A DNA stretch of 58,605 nucleotides, taken from an uncultured Bacteroides sp. GTDB taxonomy: Bacteria; Bacteroidota; Bacteroidia; Bacteroidales; Bacteroidaceae. A program made the position numbers and the translations under genes. The stretch covers positions 1 to 58,605 of the forward strand of contig UQPQ01000015.1 in the NCBI GenBank assembly GCA_900542985.1, written 5' to 3'. Positions 47,370 through 57,071 of this stretch are shown here, piece after piece. Each line of letters begins with the position of its first letter. Position 1 is the first letter of the stretch. The notes beneath the pieces were generated by a model that was given only the letters and a program-made list of their open reading frames with translations, searched no databases and was not told the origin of the DNA.

Positions 47370-49841
47370 ATGAAAAAACTACTATTGCTTATTACAAGTC
47401 TTTATTTTCCTTTATCAGGATATGCAGCCGAGCATTCACAAGCCTCTATGCGAATCTGGTTTGATACCCCCAACCCCTCTGTAGCAAACCCTGTATGGAA
47501 TGGAGCTTCTTCTCTTTCTACTTGCGGAGACGGACCTGCTAATTTAGATCCTAATTGGGAAAACTATTCACTTCCTATTGGAAATGGAAATATAGGAGCT
47601 AACATTATGGGGTTGATTCAAACAGAACGTATTACTTTCAACGAGAAATCATTATGGAGAGGAGGTCCCAACACATGCAAAAACAGTACACATTATTGGG
47701 ATGTAAATAAACAATCGGCTTCCATTCTGAAAGAAATACGAGAAGCATTTATTCAAAAAGACATAGACAAAGCAACACAATTAACTCAAGATCATTTTAA
47801 TGGCAAAGCAGCTTATAATGCTGATGGAGAAACTCCATTCCGTTTTGGAAGTTTTACCTCTGCCGGAGAATTTCAAATTAAAACAGATATTCCAGAAAAC
47901 AATATCCAGCATTACAATCGTTCACTATCCCTCGACTCTGCCTTAGCTACAGTTGAATTTACACATCAAGATATACATTATCAACGAAACTACTTTATCT
48001 CCTACCCCGACAATGTGATGGTAATCCGTTTTTCTGCCAGTGAAAAAAGGAAGCAAAATCTCACTTTTACCTACTCTCCTAACCCTTTATCCAGTGGGAG
48101 CTTTAAAAAAGATGGAAAAAACGGAATCAGCTACATAGCCCGGCTCAACGATAACCAAATGCAATATGCCGTGCGCATAAAGGTTCTTACTCAAGGAGGA
48201 AAGGTTGAAAATACGAAAGATAAACTGATTATCACAGCAGCTGATGAAGTCACATTCCTCATTACAGCTGATACAGATTATTTTATGAACTTCTCTCCTG
48301 ACTATAAAAACCCTAAGACTTATGTGGGAGTAAATCCAATCCAAACAACTCAACAATGGATGGAACAGGCAGCCCGACAAAGCTATAGCCAATTATTCCA
48401 AAAACATTATGCCGATTACAGCAGTCTATTCAAACGAAATACCCTATCCATCAATCCTCAATATACTTCTCAGGAAGTTCTGGATTTATCTATCCCCAAA
48501 CGTCTTGAACGATATCGTACCGGTGCTCCCGACTACGATTTAGAAACTCTTTATTACCAGTTTGGACGTTATCTGCTCATTGCCAGCTCACGCCCTGGAA
48601 ATCTTCCAGCCAATCTGCAGGGCATATGGCACAATAATATCGATGGTCCTTGGCGCGTAGATTATCATAACAACATCAATATCCAGATGAATTACTGGCC
48701 TGCCTGTTCAACTAATTTAGCTGAATGCGAGAAGCCTCTAATCGATTTTATACGTACCTTGGTAAAACCAGGAGAGGTGACAGCCCGTTCTTATTTCAAT
48801 GCACGAGGATGGACAGCTTCTATTTCGTCTAATATTTTCGGATTTACCAGCCCATTACGCGATAAAGACATGACATGGAATTTCTCACCAGTAGCAGGTC
48901 CCTGGCTTGCAACTCACGTATGGAACTATTACGACTATACCCGCGATTTAGATTTCCTCAAGCAGACTGGTTACGAGCTTATCAAAAGCAGTGCTCAGTT
49001 CGCGGTCGATTATCTGTGGAAGAAACCCGATGGAACCTATACAGCAGCCCCATCAACCTCACCGGAGCATGGGCCGATTGATGAAGGAGCAACTTTCTCG
49101 CATGCTGTCATACGGGAGATCTTATTAGACGCAATTGAGGCAAGTAAAATACTCGAAACAGATGAAACCGAACGAAAACAATGGGAAGAAGTACTCAGCC
49201 ATTTAGCTCCCTACCGCATCGGCCGATATGGGCAATTAATGGAATGGTCTACCGATATAGACGACCCCAATGATGATCATCGTCATGTAAACCATCTTTT
49301 TGGGCTGCATCCAGGACATACTCTATCTCCTATTACAACCCCTCAATTAGCCCGTGCAGCCCGTGTAGTACTGGAACATCGAGGTGATGGAGCCACAGGA
49401 TGGAGTATGGGATGGAAACTTAACCAATGGGCACGATTACAAGACGGAAACAGAGCTTACACACTTTTTGGAAATCTGTTAAAGAACGGCACTAACGACA
49501 ATTTATGGGATTCTCATCCACCTTTCCAAATAGACGGCAACTTCGGAGGTACAGCTGGTATTACCGAAATGCTACTCCAAAGCCACATGGGATTTATACA
49601 ACTTCTTCCAGCCTTACCGGCAGTATGGCACGAAGGTAGTTTTACCGGAGTACGTGCACGAGGTAATTTTTCTATTGATATGAAGTGGAAAGACAATAAT
49701 CTTACTCAAGCAGTCGTTCATTCCGGCTCAGGAGGTGTCTGCCACTTACACTACAAAGGAGAAAAACTAAGTTTCAATACAGAAAGTGGAAAAAGTTATA
49801 TTATCACTTATACAAAAGGGAAATTAACACTGAATCTATAA
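47370..49841 (+). CDS. Glycoside hydrolase family 95 (alpha-L-fucosidase or alpha-L-galactosidase)
   Basis: This 823-residue exported enzyme has a signal peptide (MKKLLLLITSLYFPLSGYAA). The N-terminal strand domain has WENYSLPIGNGNIGANIMG and FNEKSLWRGGP, the GH95 hallmark. The (alpha/alpha)6 barrel has GIWHNNIDGPWRVDYHNNIN with NxN-type residues, the likely acid Glu in STSPEHGPIDEGATF and an Asp near NLWDSHPPFQIDGNFGG. Family members act on terminal alpha-1,2-linked L-fucose of host glycans, and some prefer L-galactose; I cannot settle which. The start ATG 47370 begins the signal peptide. Confidence 0.9.
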   Translation: MKKLLLLITSLYFPLSGYAAEHSQASMRIWFDTPNPSVANPVWNGASSLSTCGDGPANLDPNWENYSLPIGNGNIGANIMGLIQTERITFNEKSLWRGGPNTCKNSTHYWDVNKQSASILKEIREAFIQKDIDKATQLTQDHFNGKAAYNADGETPFRFGSFTSAGEFQIKTDIPENNIQHYNRSLSLDSALATVEFTHQDIHYQRNYFISYPDNVMVIRFSASEKRKQNLTFTYSPNPLSSGSFKKDGKNGISYIARLNDNQMQYAVRIKVLTQGGKVENTKDKLIITAADEVTFLITADTDYFMNFSPDYKNPKTYVGVNPIQTTQQWMEQAARQSYSQLFQKHYADYSSLFKRNTLSINPQYTSQEVLDLSIPKRLERYRTGAPDYDLETLYYQFGRYLLIASSRPGNLPANLQGIWHNNIDGPWRVDYHNNINIQMNYWPACSTNLAECEKPLIDFIRTLVKPGEVTARSYFNARGWTASISSNIFGFTSPLRDKDMTWNFSPVAGPWLATHVWNYYDYTRDLDFLKQTGYELIKSSAQFAVDYLWKKPDGTYTAAPSTSPEHGPIDEGATFSHAVIREILLDAIEASKILETDETERKQWEEVLSHLAPYRIGRYGQLMEWSTDIDDPNDDHRHVNHLFGLHPGHTLSPITTPQLARAARVVLEHRGDGATGWSMGWKLNQWARLQDGNRAYTLFGNLLKNGTNDNLWDSHPPFQIDGNFGGTAGITEMLLQSHMGFIQLLPALPAVWHEGSFTGVRARGNFSIDMKWKDNNLTQAVVHSGSGGVCHLHYKGEKLSFNTESGKSYIITYTKGKLTLNL

Positions 49842-49853
49842 ACAGCTAAGACA

Positions 49854-49906
49854 ACTATCAGTACCTTTTATTTTGGAAACTTCTGAATGAAAAAGGTACT
49901 GATAGT
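49854..49906 (+). terminator. Intrinsic terminator of the GH95 gene
   Basis: A perfect 16-bp stem (ACTATCAGTACCTTTT at 49854-49869 with 49891-49906) with a 21-base loop is followed by GTTTTAAA. Confidence 0.85.
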
Positions 49907-50100
49907 GTTTTAAATAATGACATAATATCACCAAAAAAGAGAGGAAACAGCTAAAATCAAGAAAAAGCAACATAAAAATGGGCTGAAATTACAACAAATC
50001 AAGAATATTTTGTAACTTCGGGGAAAAGAGAGAAAGTCCAATGGTATCATTACCATACATTTCACCTTTATCTAATTATCACTCTCCTAAAAAATAGCCC

Positions 50101-50646
50101 ATGGATCTGACTTTAAGACTAAATGCCCGTTTACAGCCCATACATCAATTTCAGTTTGAAGATGTAATCCACACCCTACTTACCAAAAAGGGAATAGGAG
50201 AAACAAGCGGAGGAGGTGTTGCCCAAGACCCTGAAGGTGAAACAACATACTGCGAAATAGAAATTCATTTAGACGATACCAAACCCAATAATATTATTCA
50301 GCTTCTTGAGATACTAAGTAAAACAGGAATTCCCAAAGGTTCCACCCTTTGGAGTGCAGACCCCGAGTTCAATATTGAAGTCGGTACATTGGAAGGACTT
50401 GCTTATTATTTCAACAATACAGAACTCCCCTATTCCATTTACGAGACTTGTGATGTAAACTATGCACTGGAACAAATGGAAAAGGCTATTGAAGGAATCG
50501 GGAAACTATATAGCTATTGGAAAGGAAGAGCATACACAGCACTCTACTTCTACGGCCATTCCTTCTTCGAAATGAAGCAGAAGATAGAAGCTTTCAATGC
50601 CACATATCCCCTTTGTCAGAAAAGCCGTATCGAACAAATTGCATAA
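50101..50646 (+). CDS. Conserved-looking hypothetical protein
   Basis: I do not recognise this 181-residue protein. It has no signal peptide or membrane helix. The N-terminal half resembles a ferredoxin-like alpha/beta fold (EIEIHLDDTKPNNIIQLLEIL, a strand then helix), and the C-terminal half is helical and aromatic-rich (YALEQMEKAIEGIGKLYSYWKG, then ALYFYGHSFFEMKQKIE). Codon usage and coding frame are clean. It lies alone between a terminator and the ychF promoter, with a long 5' region (49907-50100) in which I see nothing certain. Confidence 0.65.
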   Translation: MDLTLRLNARLQPIHQFQFEDVIHTLLTKKGIGETSGGGVAQDPEGETTYCEIEIHLDDTKPNNIIQLLEILSKTGIPKGSTLWSADPEFNIEVGTLEGLAYYFNNTELPYSIYETCDVNYALEQMEKAIEGIGKLYSYWKGRAYTALYFYGHSFFEMKQKIEAFNATYPLCQKSRIEQIA

Positions 50647-50719
50647 GCCACACCCATCCTCTCTTACTTAGAGAATGACTTTTCTTTTCCGACAGACACA
50701 AATGTAACAAAGAAATGAC

Positions 50720-50727
50720 TAACTTTG
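50720..50727 (+). promoter_or_regulatory. ychF -7 promoter box
   Basis: TAACTTTG, 39 bases before the ATG at 50767. Confidence 0.6.
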
Positions 50728-50766
50728 CAGCCGTAATACATTGAATTATAATTTAGATTAAATATT

Positions 50767-51870
50767 ATGGCTTTACAATGCGGTATTGTCGGATTGCCAA
50801 ACGTAGGTAAATCGACACTTTTCAATTGCTTATCGAATGCAAAGGCTCAGGCAGCCAACTTCCCTTTTTGTACCATCGAACCCAATGTGGGTGTAATCAC
50901 CGTACCCGATGAACGTCTGAACAAACTGGCAGAGCTGGTTATCCCCGACCGTATCGTACCGACAACTGTAGAAATTGTCGATATTGCCGGATTGGTAAAA
51001 GGAGCAAGCAAAGGCGAAGGATTGGGAAACAAATTCCTTGCCAACATTCGTGAAACAGACGCTATTCTACACGTACTGCGTTGCTTCGATGATGAAAACG
51101 TTACACATGTAGACGGTAGTGTAGACCCTGTGCGCGACAAAGAAATCATCGATACAGAACTTCAGCTCAAAGACCTTGAAACCATCGAAAGCCGCATCCA
51201 GAAAGTACAGAAACAAGCACAGACTGGAGGCGACAAAGTAGCCAAGCAAACTTACGAAGTATTGGTTCGTTTCCGCGATGCATTGCTGCAAGGAAAATCG
51301 GCACGTACCGTACAGTTTGAGACTAAGGACGAACAGAAAATTGCTCATGAGTTATTCCTGCTTACCTCAAAACCTGTAATGTACGTATGTAACGTAGATG
51401 AAGGCAGTGCTGTAAACGGAAACAAATATGTAGAACAGGTACGCGAAGCTGTGAAAGAAGAAGGAGCTGAAATCCTGATTGTAGCAGCAAAAACAGAAGC
51501 AGACATTGCGGAGCTTGAAACCTATGAAGACCGCCAGATGTTCTTACAGGAAGTAGGTTTGGAGGAATCTGGTGTAAGCCGACTGATTCGTGCCGCTTAC
51601 AAACTTCTTAATCTGGAAACCTATTTTACAGCCGGTAAGATGGAAGTTCGCGCCTGGACATTCCACAAAGGATGGAAAGCCCCTCAATGTGCAGGTGTTA
51701 TCCATACAGATTTTGAGAAAGGTTTTATCCGTGCCGAAGTAATCAAGTTCGACGACTTTATCAAATATGGCTCTGAAGCAGCTGTACGCGAAGCCGGAAA
51801 ACTGAATGTGGAAGGTAAAGAATACGTAGTAGAAGACGGAGATATCATGCATTTCCGTTTCAATGTATAA
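50767..51870 (+). CDS. ychF: Ribosome-binding ATPase YchF
   Basis: This 367-residue Obg-related ATPase binds ribosomes and is linked to stress response. The P loop is [12 protein letters not shown] (residues 8-19), followed by the G3-type [17 protein letters not shown]. In place of the GTP-selective NKxD there is NVDE (in MYVCNVDEG), as expected for the ATP preference of this family. A coiled-coil insert (about 130-165) and the C-terminal TGS domain (ending [14 protein letters not shown]) are complete. Confidence 0.96.
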   Translation: MALQCGIVGLPNVGKSTLFNCLSNAKAQAANFPFCTIEPNVGVITVPDERLNKLAELVIPDRIVPTTVEIVDIAGLVKGASKGEGLGNKFLANIRETDAILHVLRCFDDENVTHVDGSVDPVRDKEIIDTELQLKDLETIESRIQKVQKQAQTGGDKVAKQTYEVLVRFRDALLQGKSARTVQFETKDEQKIAHELFLLTSKPVMYVCNVDEGSAVNGNKYVEQVREAVKEEGAEILIVAAKTEADIAELETYEDRQMFLQEVGLEESGVSRLIRAAYKLLNLETYFTAGKMEVRAWTFHKGWKAPQCAGVIHTDFEKGFIRAEVIKFDDFIKYGSEAAVREAGKLNVEGKEYVVEDGDIMHFRFNV

Positions 51871-52024
51871 CGCATCACTTTTCAGAAAAACGAATGACAG
51901 TTTTTTCTTAAAGCATCGTCTTTCTAAAAGAGTTATTTATACGACCAATAATCAGCAGAGGGCATCGTTATCTTTACAGACAGCAATGCCCTCTGTAAAC
52001 TATATCCCTGTAATTTAATATAAT

Positions 52025-52522
52025 ATGAAAATACTTTCTTTTATTCTTTTCATGCTATTGGGTACTACAGCCTACGCACAACAACTAGGTAGCGACAGAG
52101 ATGCTCACGGTTGTATTCCATCTGCCGGATATACTTGGAGTGAAGCACAAAAAGATTGTATCCGCTTATTTGAAAAAGGAATCCGTGTAGAATCGACCGA
52201 CAGTACCCGCCAACAAGCTTTTATTGTATTCAGTCCGGATTCTACATTAGCAGAAATTTTTCTACCCGATTGCTCCCAAGGAGAAATTCTCTACAGACGC
52301 AATTTACCTAAAGGTGACTATGCATGGAACATAGAAGACGACGATACTAAAAACGTACGCCTCATCGAAGGAATCTGGACCATCAGCCAGAGAGGTAAAG
52401 TCATTTATAAACAGAAACAATATACATGCTGCCCGAAGCACTCTTGTAAAAAGACTTGTGATAAGAATACCTGCTGCAAGAAAGCATGTAAAAAGAAAGT
52501 ATGCTGTAAAAAGAAGAAATAA
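52025..52522 (+). CDS. Exported protein with Cys/Lys-rich C-terminal tail
   Basis: This 165-residue protein has a signal peptide (MKILSFILFMLLGTTAYAQ). The conserved part begins GSDRDAHGCIPSAGYTWSEA, a pattern seen in small exported Bacteroidetes proteins of unknown role. Strand-rich sequence follows to about residue 130. The last 33 residues hold 9 Cys (three CC pairs) and about 13 Lys (TCCPKHSCKKTC and following). That tail is either a metal-binding element or a disulfide-linked, positively charged anchor. It ends 2 bases before the next gene, so the three genes from here to 54098 are one operon. Confidence 0.72.
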   Translation: MKILSFILFMLLGTTAYAQQLGSDRDAHGCIPSAGYTWSEAQKDCIRLFEKGIRVESTDSTRQQAFIVFSPDSTLAEIFLPDCSQGEILYRRNLPKGDYAWNIEDDDTKNVRLIEGIWTISQRGKVIYKQKQYTCCPKHSCKKTCDKNTCCKKACKKKVCCKKKK

Positions 52523-52524
52523 CC

Positions 52525-53436
52525 ATGAATTATCTGATTATAGGTACAGGAGGTGTAGGAGGAAGCATAGCAGGCTTCCTTGCACTGGCCGGAAGAAAAG
52601 TAACATGCATTGCCCGCGGAGAACATTTGGAAGCGATACAGACACGGGGACTTCATCTGAAGTCTGATTTGAAGGGAGAACATTTTATCCCGGTCTGCGC
52701 CAGTACAGCCGACGAAGTGACAGAAAAAGCAGATGTAATCTTTGTCTGCGTAAAAGGATACTCCATCGACTCTGTAAAAGAGGTAATAAAACGTGCTTCT
52801 ACTCCTACTACATTAGTAATTCCTATTCTGAATGTATACGGCACTGGTCCGCGTATCGGGCGCCTGGTTCCGGGAGTTGATGTACTGGATGGCTGCATCT
52901 ACATTGTTGGCTATGTGTCGGGTAAAGGAGAGATAACCCAGTCAGGCAGAGTATTCCGTCTGGTTTGCGGAGCACGCCCCGAACAGGGTATTGCCCAAGA
53001 ACGGATAGAGCATGTAGCCGAAGACCTGCGCCAGTGTGGTATCAAAGTTGACGTATCCGACGATATCAACCGCGATACATTCATCAAATGGTCTTTTATC
53101 TCTGCCATGGCGTGTACCGGTGCATATTACGATGTACCCATGGGAGCTGTACAGCACGAAGGGGAACCACGCAATACCTTCAAGGGACTTTCTGCCGAAA
53201 GCGAAAAAATAGGCAAATGTCTGGGTATTACCTTCCCCGAAGATATGGCAACCTATAACTTGCGGATTATCGACAAGCTGGAACCGGAAACAACTGCCTC
53301 CATGCAAAAAGACTTGGCCAATGGTCATCAGTCGGAAATACAAGGTATACTTTTCGATATGATTGAGTTGGGTGAAAAATTTGATATTGAACTTCCTACC
53401 TATCAGAAGGTAGCTGCAAAATTCCGTCAAATATGA
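52525..53436 (+). CDS. Ketopantoate reductase family protein
   Basis: This 303-residue protein has an N-terminal Rossmann fold with [17 protein letters not shown] (residues 7-23, NADPH site), the VKGYSIDSV strand-turn seen in PanE, and the C-terminal helical domain with [11 protein letters not shown], where the Lys matches the catalytic Lys position, and [16 protein letters not shown]. It may make pantoate for coenzyme A (coaD is far away in the window) or act on another 2-oxo acid. The exact substrate is not settled. It overlaps the next gene by 4 bases (ATGA). Confidence 0.85.
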   Translation: MNYLIIGTGGVGGSIAGFLALAGRKVTCIARGEHLEAIQTRGLHLKSDLKGEHFIPVCASTADEVTEKADVIFVCVKGYSIDSVKEVIKRASTPTTLVIPILNVYGTGPRIGRLVPGVDVLDGCIYIVGYVSGKGEITQSGRVFRLVCGARPEQGIAQERIEHVAEDLRQCGIKVDVSDDINRDTFIKWSFISAMACTGAYYDVPMGAVQHEGEPRNTFKGLSAESEKIGKCLGITFPEDMATYNLRIIDKLEPETTASMQKDLANGHQSEIQGILFDMIELGEKFDIELPTYQKVAAKFRQI

Positions 53437-54098
53437 AACATCTGGTCGACATCAACACCTGGGAACGGAAAGAAAATTACCTTTTCTTCCGCGATTTTGC
53501 CAATTCATGGATTGCAATAACAAGCGAAGTAGACTGCACCGAAGCTTATGATGCAGCCAAAAGCACCAAACGCTCTTTTTTTCTCCATTATCTGTATGCC
53601 GTAGTACGTGCTGCAAATGAAATCAAAGAGTTTCGCTACCGATGGGATAAACACGGACAAGTGGTCTATCACGATACTGTAGATATCACAACTCCCATAG
53701 CCGTACCGGGTAAGACTTTCTACACCGTACGTATTCCCTACATCGAAGATTTTGAAACTTTCTACCGCAATGCACGGCATATAATTGAAAACATCCCTAC
53801 AGACGGAGACCCTTACGGCACAGACAAACAGATAACCGAACAGGGCGATTTTGATGTCATTCTGCTCAGTGCTACTCCCAAACTGTATTTTACCTCCATT
53901 ACATATACCCAATATGCGCCCGGACACTCACTGGACTATCCGTTGATGAATGCCGGAAAAGCAGTACGCCGTGAAGGAAGGCTGGTAATGCCGCTCGCCA
54001 TGACAGTGAGCCATGCCTTTGTAGACGGAGCCCATGTATCCCTCTTCTTCGAGAAAGTAGAGCAATACCTCAAGGAGGTAGGAAAGCAAAGCGTATAA
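53433..54098 (+). CDS. CAT-fold acyltransferase (chloramphenicol acetyltransferase-like)
   Basis: This 221-residue protein has the CAT layout: [22 protein letters not shown] at the start (quoted only in part as a family pattern), [15 protein letters not shown] in the middle and the catalytic HxxxDG motif in [15 protein letters not shown] near residue 187-192. In resistance enzymes that His takes a proton from chloramphenicol; many chromosomal relatives in Bacteroides do not give resistance and have unknown acyl acceptors. Tight coupling to the ketopantoate-reductase-like gene by a 4-base overlap suggests a metabolic role (inference). Confidence 0.85.
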   Translation: MKHLVDINTWERKENYLFFRDFANSWIAITSEVDCTEAYDAAKSTKRSFFLHYLYAVVRAANEIKEFRYRWDKHGQVVYHDTVDITTPIAVPGKTFYTVRIPYIEDFETFYRNARHIIENIPTDGDPYGTDKQITEQGDFDVILLSATPKLYFTSITYTQYAPGHSLDYPLMNAGKAVRREGRLVMPLAMTVSHAFVDGAHVSLFFEKVEQYLKEVGKQSV

Positions 54099-54114
54099 TC
54101 GCCTTATTTTATAC

Positions 54115-54158
54115 AAAAGCATCCCATACACGTGTACATACGTATACGGGATGCTTTT
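54115..54158. terminator. Bidirectional terminator between two converging genes
   Basis: AAAAGCATCCC (54115-54125) pairs with GGGATGCTTTT (54148-54158), with A residues on the left and T on the right, so it works in both directions. It lies 16 bases after the CAT-fold gene and 7 before the end of rdgB. Confidence 0.85.
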
Positions 54159-54164
54159 ACTCTC

Positions 54165-54743
54165 TTAACGGTTCAAATAAGCACACAGAGCCTGTACGGC
54201 ACGTGCACGATGGCTGATACGGTTCTTTTCTTCACTTCCCATTTCGGCAAAAGTTTCGGTATATCCTTCCGGCATAAATACCGGATCATAACCAAAACCG
54301 GAAGCACCGCGTTTTTCTTCGATAATTTCGCCTTTTACCACACCTTCGAACAAATGCTCTGCTCCACCCTCAATCAGGCAAATAGCCGTACGGAATTGCG
54401 CCTTACGGTTAGTTTTCCCTTCCATTTCTGCAAGCAGTTTACGCATATTCGCTTCCGAGTCGTGTCCTTCACCTCCGGCATAACGGGCAGAATACACTCC
54501 CGGAGCTCCATTCAGTGCTTCTACCTCCAGACCAGTATCATCGGCAAAGCAGTCCAATCCGTAATGACGGTAGATATATTCTGCTTTCAGAACCGCATTT
54601 CCTTCCAGTGTATCAGCTGTTTCAGGAATATCAACATCACACTGAATATCCTTCAGACTCAACACTTCTACTTTATCACCCAAAATAGCACGGATTTCTT
54701 CCAGCTTATGAGCATTGTTTGTTGCAAATACTAATTTTCGCAT
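54165..54743 (-). CDS. rdgB: Non-canonical purine NTP pyrophosphatase (XTP/dITP)
   Basis: This 192-residue house-cleaning enzyme hydrolyses dITP, ITP and XTP to the monophosphate and pyrophosphate. It has the N-terminal [14 protein letters not shown] (residues 3-16), the metal and substrate motif [19 protein letters not shown] near residues 65-85, and [13 protein letters not shown] with SHRARA near the C-terminus. Length is normal. It lies 27 bases after the GH20 gene's start region is passed, that is, upstream on the same strand, and may be transcribed from its own promoter. Confidence 0.95.
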   Translation of the reverse strand: MRKLVFATNNAHKLEEIRAILGDKVEVLSLKDIQCDVDIPETADTLEGNAVLKAEYIYRHYGLDCFADDTGLEVEALNGAPGVYSARYAGGEGHDSEANMRKLLAEMEGKTNRKAQFRTAICLIEGGAEHLFEGVVKGEIIEEKRGASGFGYDPVFMPEGYTETFAEMGSEEKNRISHRARAVQALCAYLNR

Positions 54744-54770
54744 ATATGTAAAATTATAAGTTTTAAATTC

Positions 54771-56783
54771 TTACTGAACTTCTTTTTCCTGTGGTATGCA
54801 CACCACATTTTTCATTTTTCCTTTAAAGCCCATCATACTATCTCCTATCTGTCGGAGCGGAAACACCAGCGTTTCCATGTACCAGATCCGGTCCTTACGC
54901 TTCCATTTCGCATTATACACTTCACCGACGCGGCCTTCCAAACGCTCCTCCAATTTCCCGTTTACAAACAGAGAAGTCCCTTTACCGTCTCCCTCTATTC
55001 TTATTTTGGTCCATTGTGCCGCAGGCAAGCGATAATTGTGAAACACAAACTCATACCCCTCTCTACGAAATGCAAATTTTCCCGTTCCATTCCAGTTGGT
55101 AAGCACTAAAGAATGAGGTCCTTTGAACAACACCGCATCTGTCACCGGCTCTGCATCCGGACAGATTTCAAACTCCACAGCATAGGGATAACCGATTTCA
55201 TCCAATACGGTATTCACAGTATCTGCCCCCGAGAAAACAAGTAGCTCTTCGGAAGGAGTTAAAGCTGTTTTTTCCTTTACCTTCGCCAGCAAATTCACTC
55301 CCGGTGCCTCTGGCATGTTATGACACAGCTTTTCAAAAGCCTCATAAGGCATCCGGTTCCGGTTATCTCCTCTCCACATTTTCTCCGAAAGTACCTGTAA
55401 AGCAGGGAAACAACGGGCGTGTACATCTTGCTGGCTGATTCCGTTTCCTACTCTGTCGTTCCATACCGCAAACATAGCCCCCAGCAAATCCGGATTTCCT
55501 TTTTCTACTTCAAACCCATTATTCATTTGCTCCGGAGTCCATTCATTGTACAACCATCGTGTATCCAGATAATCATGATAATAGTTGACACCGGGTACAA
55601 TATAAAGATAGGCATCACAGGTATTAATCACTTTATATCCCTCTTTCAATGCCGTCTCAAGATCCAGCCACCCATAATTCCACGCATTTACATAACAGCC
55701 TTTTATATCTACCGGTGTAGTTCCCTTCATCTGTTTCAGACTTCCCCACAAACGGGGAATCTTGCCAAAACTTCTAATGTATTTCAGATAATAATCTGTA
55801 AAGTAACGGAATTGCTCCACTTCTTTGATGTTGTATTCATCGGTACCGATATGTACATACGGACCGGTAAAAACAGGATCATCACCCCCAATATATTCGG
55901 CAAACAAGGTATCGAGAAAAGCATATGCCTCCGGCTTATACAAATCCAGATGGTCCATGCCGTACTCCTTCTTCTCGGCTGCCAGTCTCGGGTTATAATG
56001 AGTAAACGCCAACGAATGGGCCGGTACATCGATTTCCGGTATTATTTCAATGCCATAACGGTTTGCCAGTTTCTGAAACTCCTTGAATTCCGTCTTAGTA
56101 TACGAACCATCTTTTGCTGTCAGCCCTGGAAAACAGTCGCTTTCCAGGCGAAAAGCGGCATAAGTCTGGTTCCAGTCATTATTGAAAAACTCCACAAATC
56201 CATTGTCATTCAAATGAATCTGAAACTCATTCATTTTATAGAATGAAAGTATTTTGACATAGCTTTTAAGAAAATCCATCGAAAAGAACTTTCTCCCGGT
56301 ATCGAGCATAAAACCACGGTGTGCATAAGCCGGAAAATCGGCAGCCTTTCCTTTCTGCAACCCTTCCGGCTGGTTGTACAGCATTTGCAGCAAGGTACGG
56401 GTGCCCCAGAACACACCTTTCGGTGCCGAAGCGCCTAACGAAACATACGAACGGATGTCCAATTCATACCCCTCTTCACCCAGTACTTTATCGGGCTTTG
56501 CCAGATACAGATAAATATCCTGCCGCGACGGCTTCCCGGTTGTTATCCGATACATCCATCCGAACATTTCTTTCAAATCGTCTGCTAAAGTAGCAGCCAC
56601 CTCACCAAGTTGTGCTTCTGCCGATGGCTCGATGACAATCCGCCCCTCCCCCGGCAAAACCAGTCTTCCTGAATATCCTTTCCAATTCTGTAATGCAGGA
56701 ATAACCTGTGGTATACTTTCCTGTGCCCATGCAGCCAAGCTACATACCCAGAAACTAATGATTAACGTGAACAGTTTTTTCAT
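54771..56783 (-). CDS. Glycoside hydrolase family 20 beta-N-acetylhexosaminidase
   Basis: This 670-residue exported enzyme has a signal peptide (LFTLIISFWVCSLAAWAQ). The N-terminal GH20b domain (about 25-150) leads to the barrel, with RGFMLDTGRKFFSMDFLKSY at its start and the catalytic Asp-Glu pair in VHIGTDEYNI near residue 315. The C-terminal 170 residues form a strand-rich, LamG-like domain (FAFRREGYEFVFHNYRLP, GKGTSLFVNGKLEE) that may bind carbohydrate. The enzyme would remove terminal GlcNAc or GalNAc from host glycans. The start lies next to the 21-bp repeat region. Confidence 0.92.
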   Translation of the reverse strand: MKKLFTLIISFWVCSLAAWAQESIPQVIPALQNWKGYSGRLVLPGEGRIVIEPSAEAQLGEVAATLADDLKEMFGWMYRITTGKPSRQDIYLYLAKPDKVLGEEGYELDIRSYVSLGASAPKGVFWGTRTLLQMLYNQPEGLQKGKAADFPAYAHRGFMLDTGRKFFSMDFLKSYVKILSFYKMNEFQIHLNDNGFVEFFNNDWNQTYAAFRLESDCFPGLTAKDGSYTKTEFKEFQKLANRYGIEIIPEIDVPAHSLAFTHYNPRLAAEKKEYGMDHLDLYKPEAYAFLDTLFAEYIGGDDPVFTGPYVHIGTDEYNIKEVEQFRYFTDYYLKYIRSFGKIPRLWGSLKQMKGTTPVDIKGCYVNAWNYGWLDLETALKEGYKVINTCDAYLYIVPGVNYYHDYLDTRWLYNEWTPEQMNNGFEVEKGNPDLLGAMFAVWNDRVGNGISQQDVHARCFPALQVLSEKMWRGDNRNRMPYEAFEKLCHNMPEAPGVNLLAKVKEKTALTPSEELLVFSGADTVNTVLDEIGYPYAVEFEICPDAEPVTDAVLFKGPHSLVLTNWNGTGKFAFRREGYEFVFHNYRLPAAQWTKIRIEGDGKGTSLFVNGKLEERLEGRVGEVYNAKWKRKDRIWYMETLVFPLRQIGDSMMGFKGKMKNVVCIPQEKEVQ

Positions 56784-56917
56784 AAAACAAATAGGAATTA
56801 ACCGGTACGAAGATACCGATTAATTCCTATTAATAAAAGCTTCCAAGCAGGATGAAACAGGAAAGCCTCATCAAAACGACCGGAAGCATGATTTCTTTTT
56901 ACGTACAATAAAATAAA

Positions 56918-57001
56918 AACGACGTCGTCGACCGTATAATCAGCGACGCCGGCTTTATATTCGGCGATGCTGAATCTACAATCGACGGCGTCGAATATAG
57001 A
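56918..57001. repeat. 21-bp degenerate tandem repeat, locus 2 (4 units)
   Basis: Units of exactly 21 bases start at 56918, 56939, 56960 and 56981. They share CGACG-type cores, followed by an AT-rich TTATA/TACA-like end; the last is ATCGACGGCGTCGAATATAG plus A. This matches the repeat at 42440-42523. The rest of 56784-57071 shows no gene. Confidence 0.8.
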
Positions 57002-57071
57002 ACGTAATCAGAGAAATCGGTATACTCCACTCATCGCAAGTGCTTTATATACCAACTACCCTATCTGTATT

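Noticed and set aside
53433..54098. Chloramphenicol resistance gene
   Set aside because: The CAT fold and HxxxDG are present, but the gene is coupled to a metabolic gene and has no mobile element near it; many chromosomal relatives give no resistance.
28205..56783. A polysaccharide utilisation locus made of GH2, GH95 and GH20
   Set aside because: The genes are 10-25 kb apart, on both strands, each with its own promoter, and no susCD pair is beside them.
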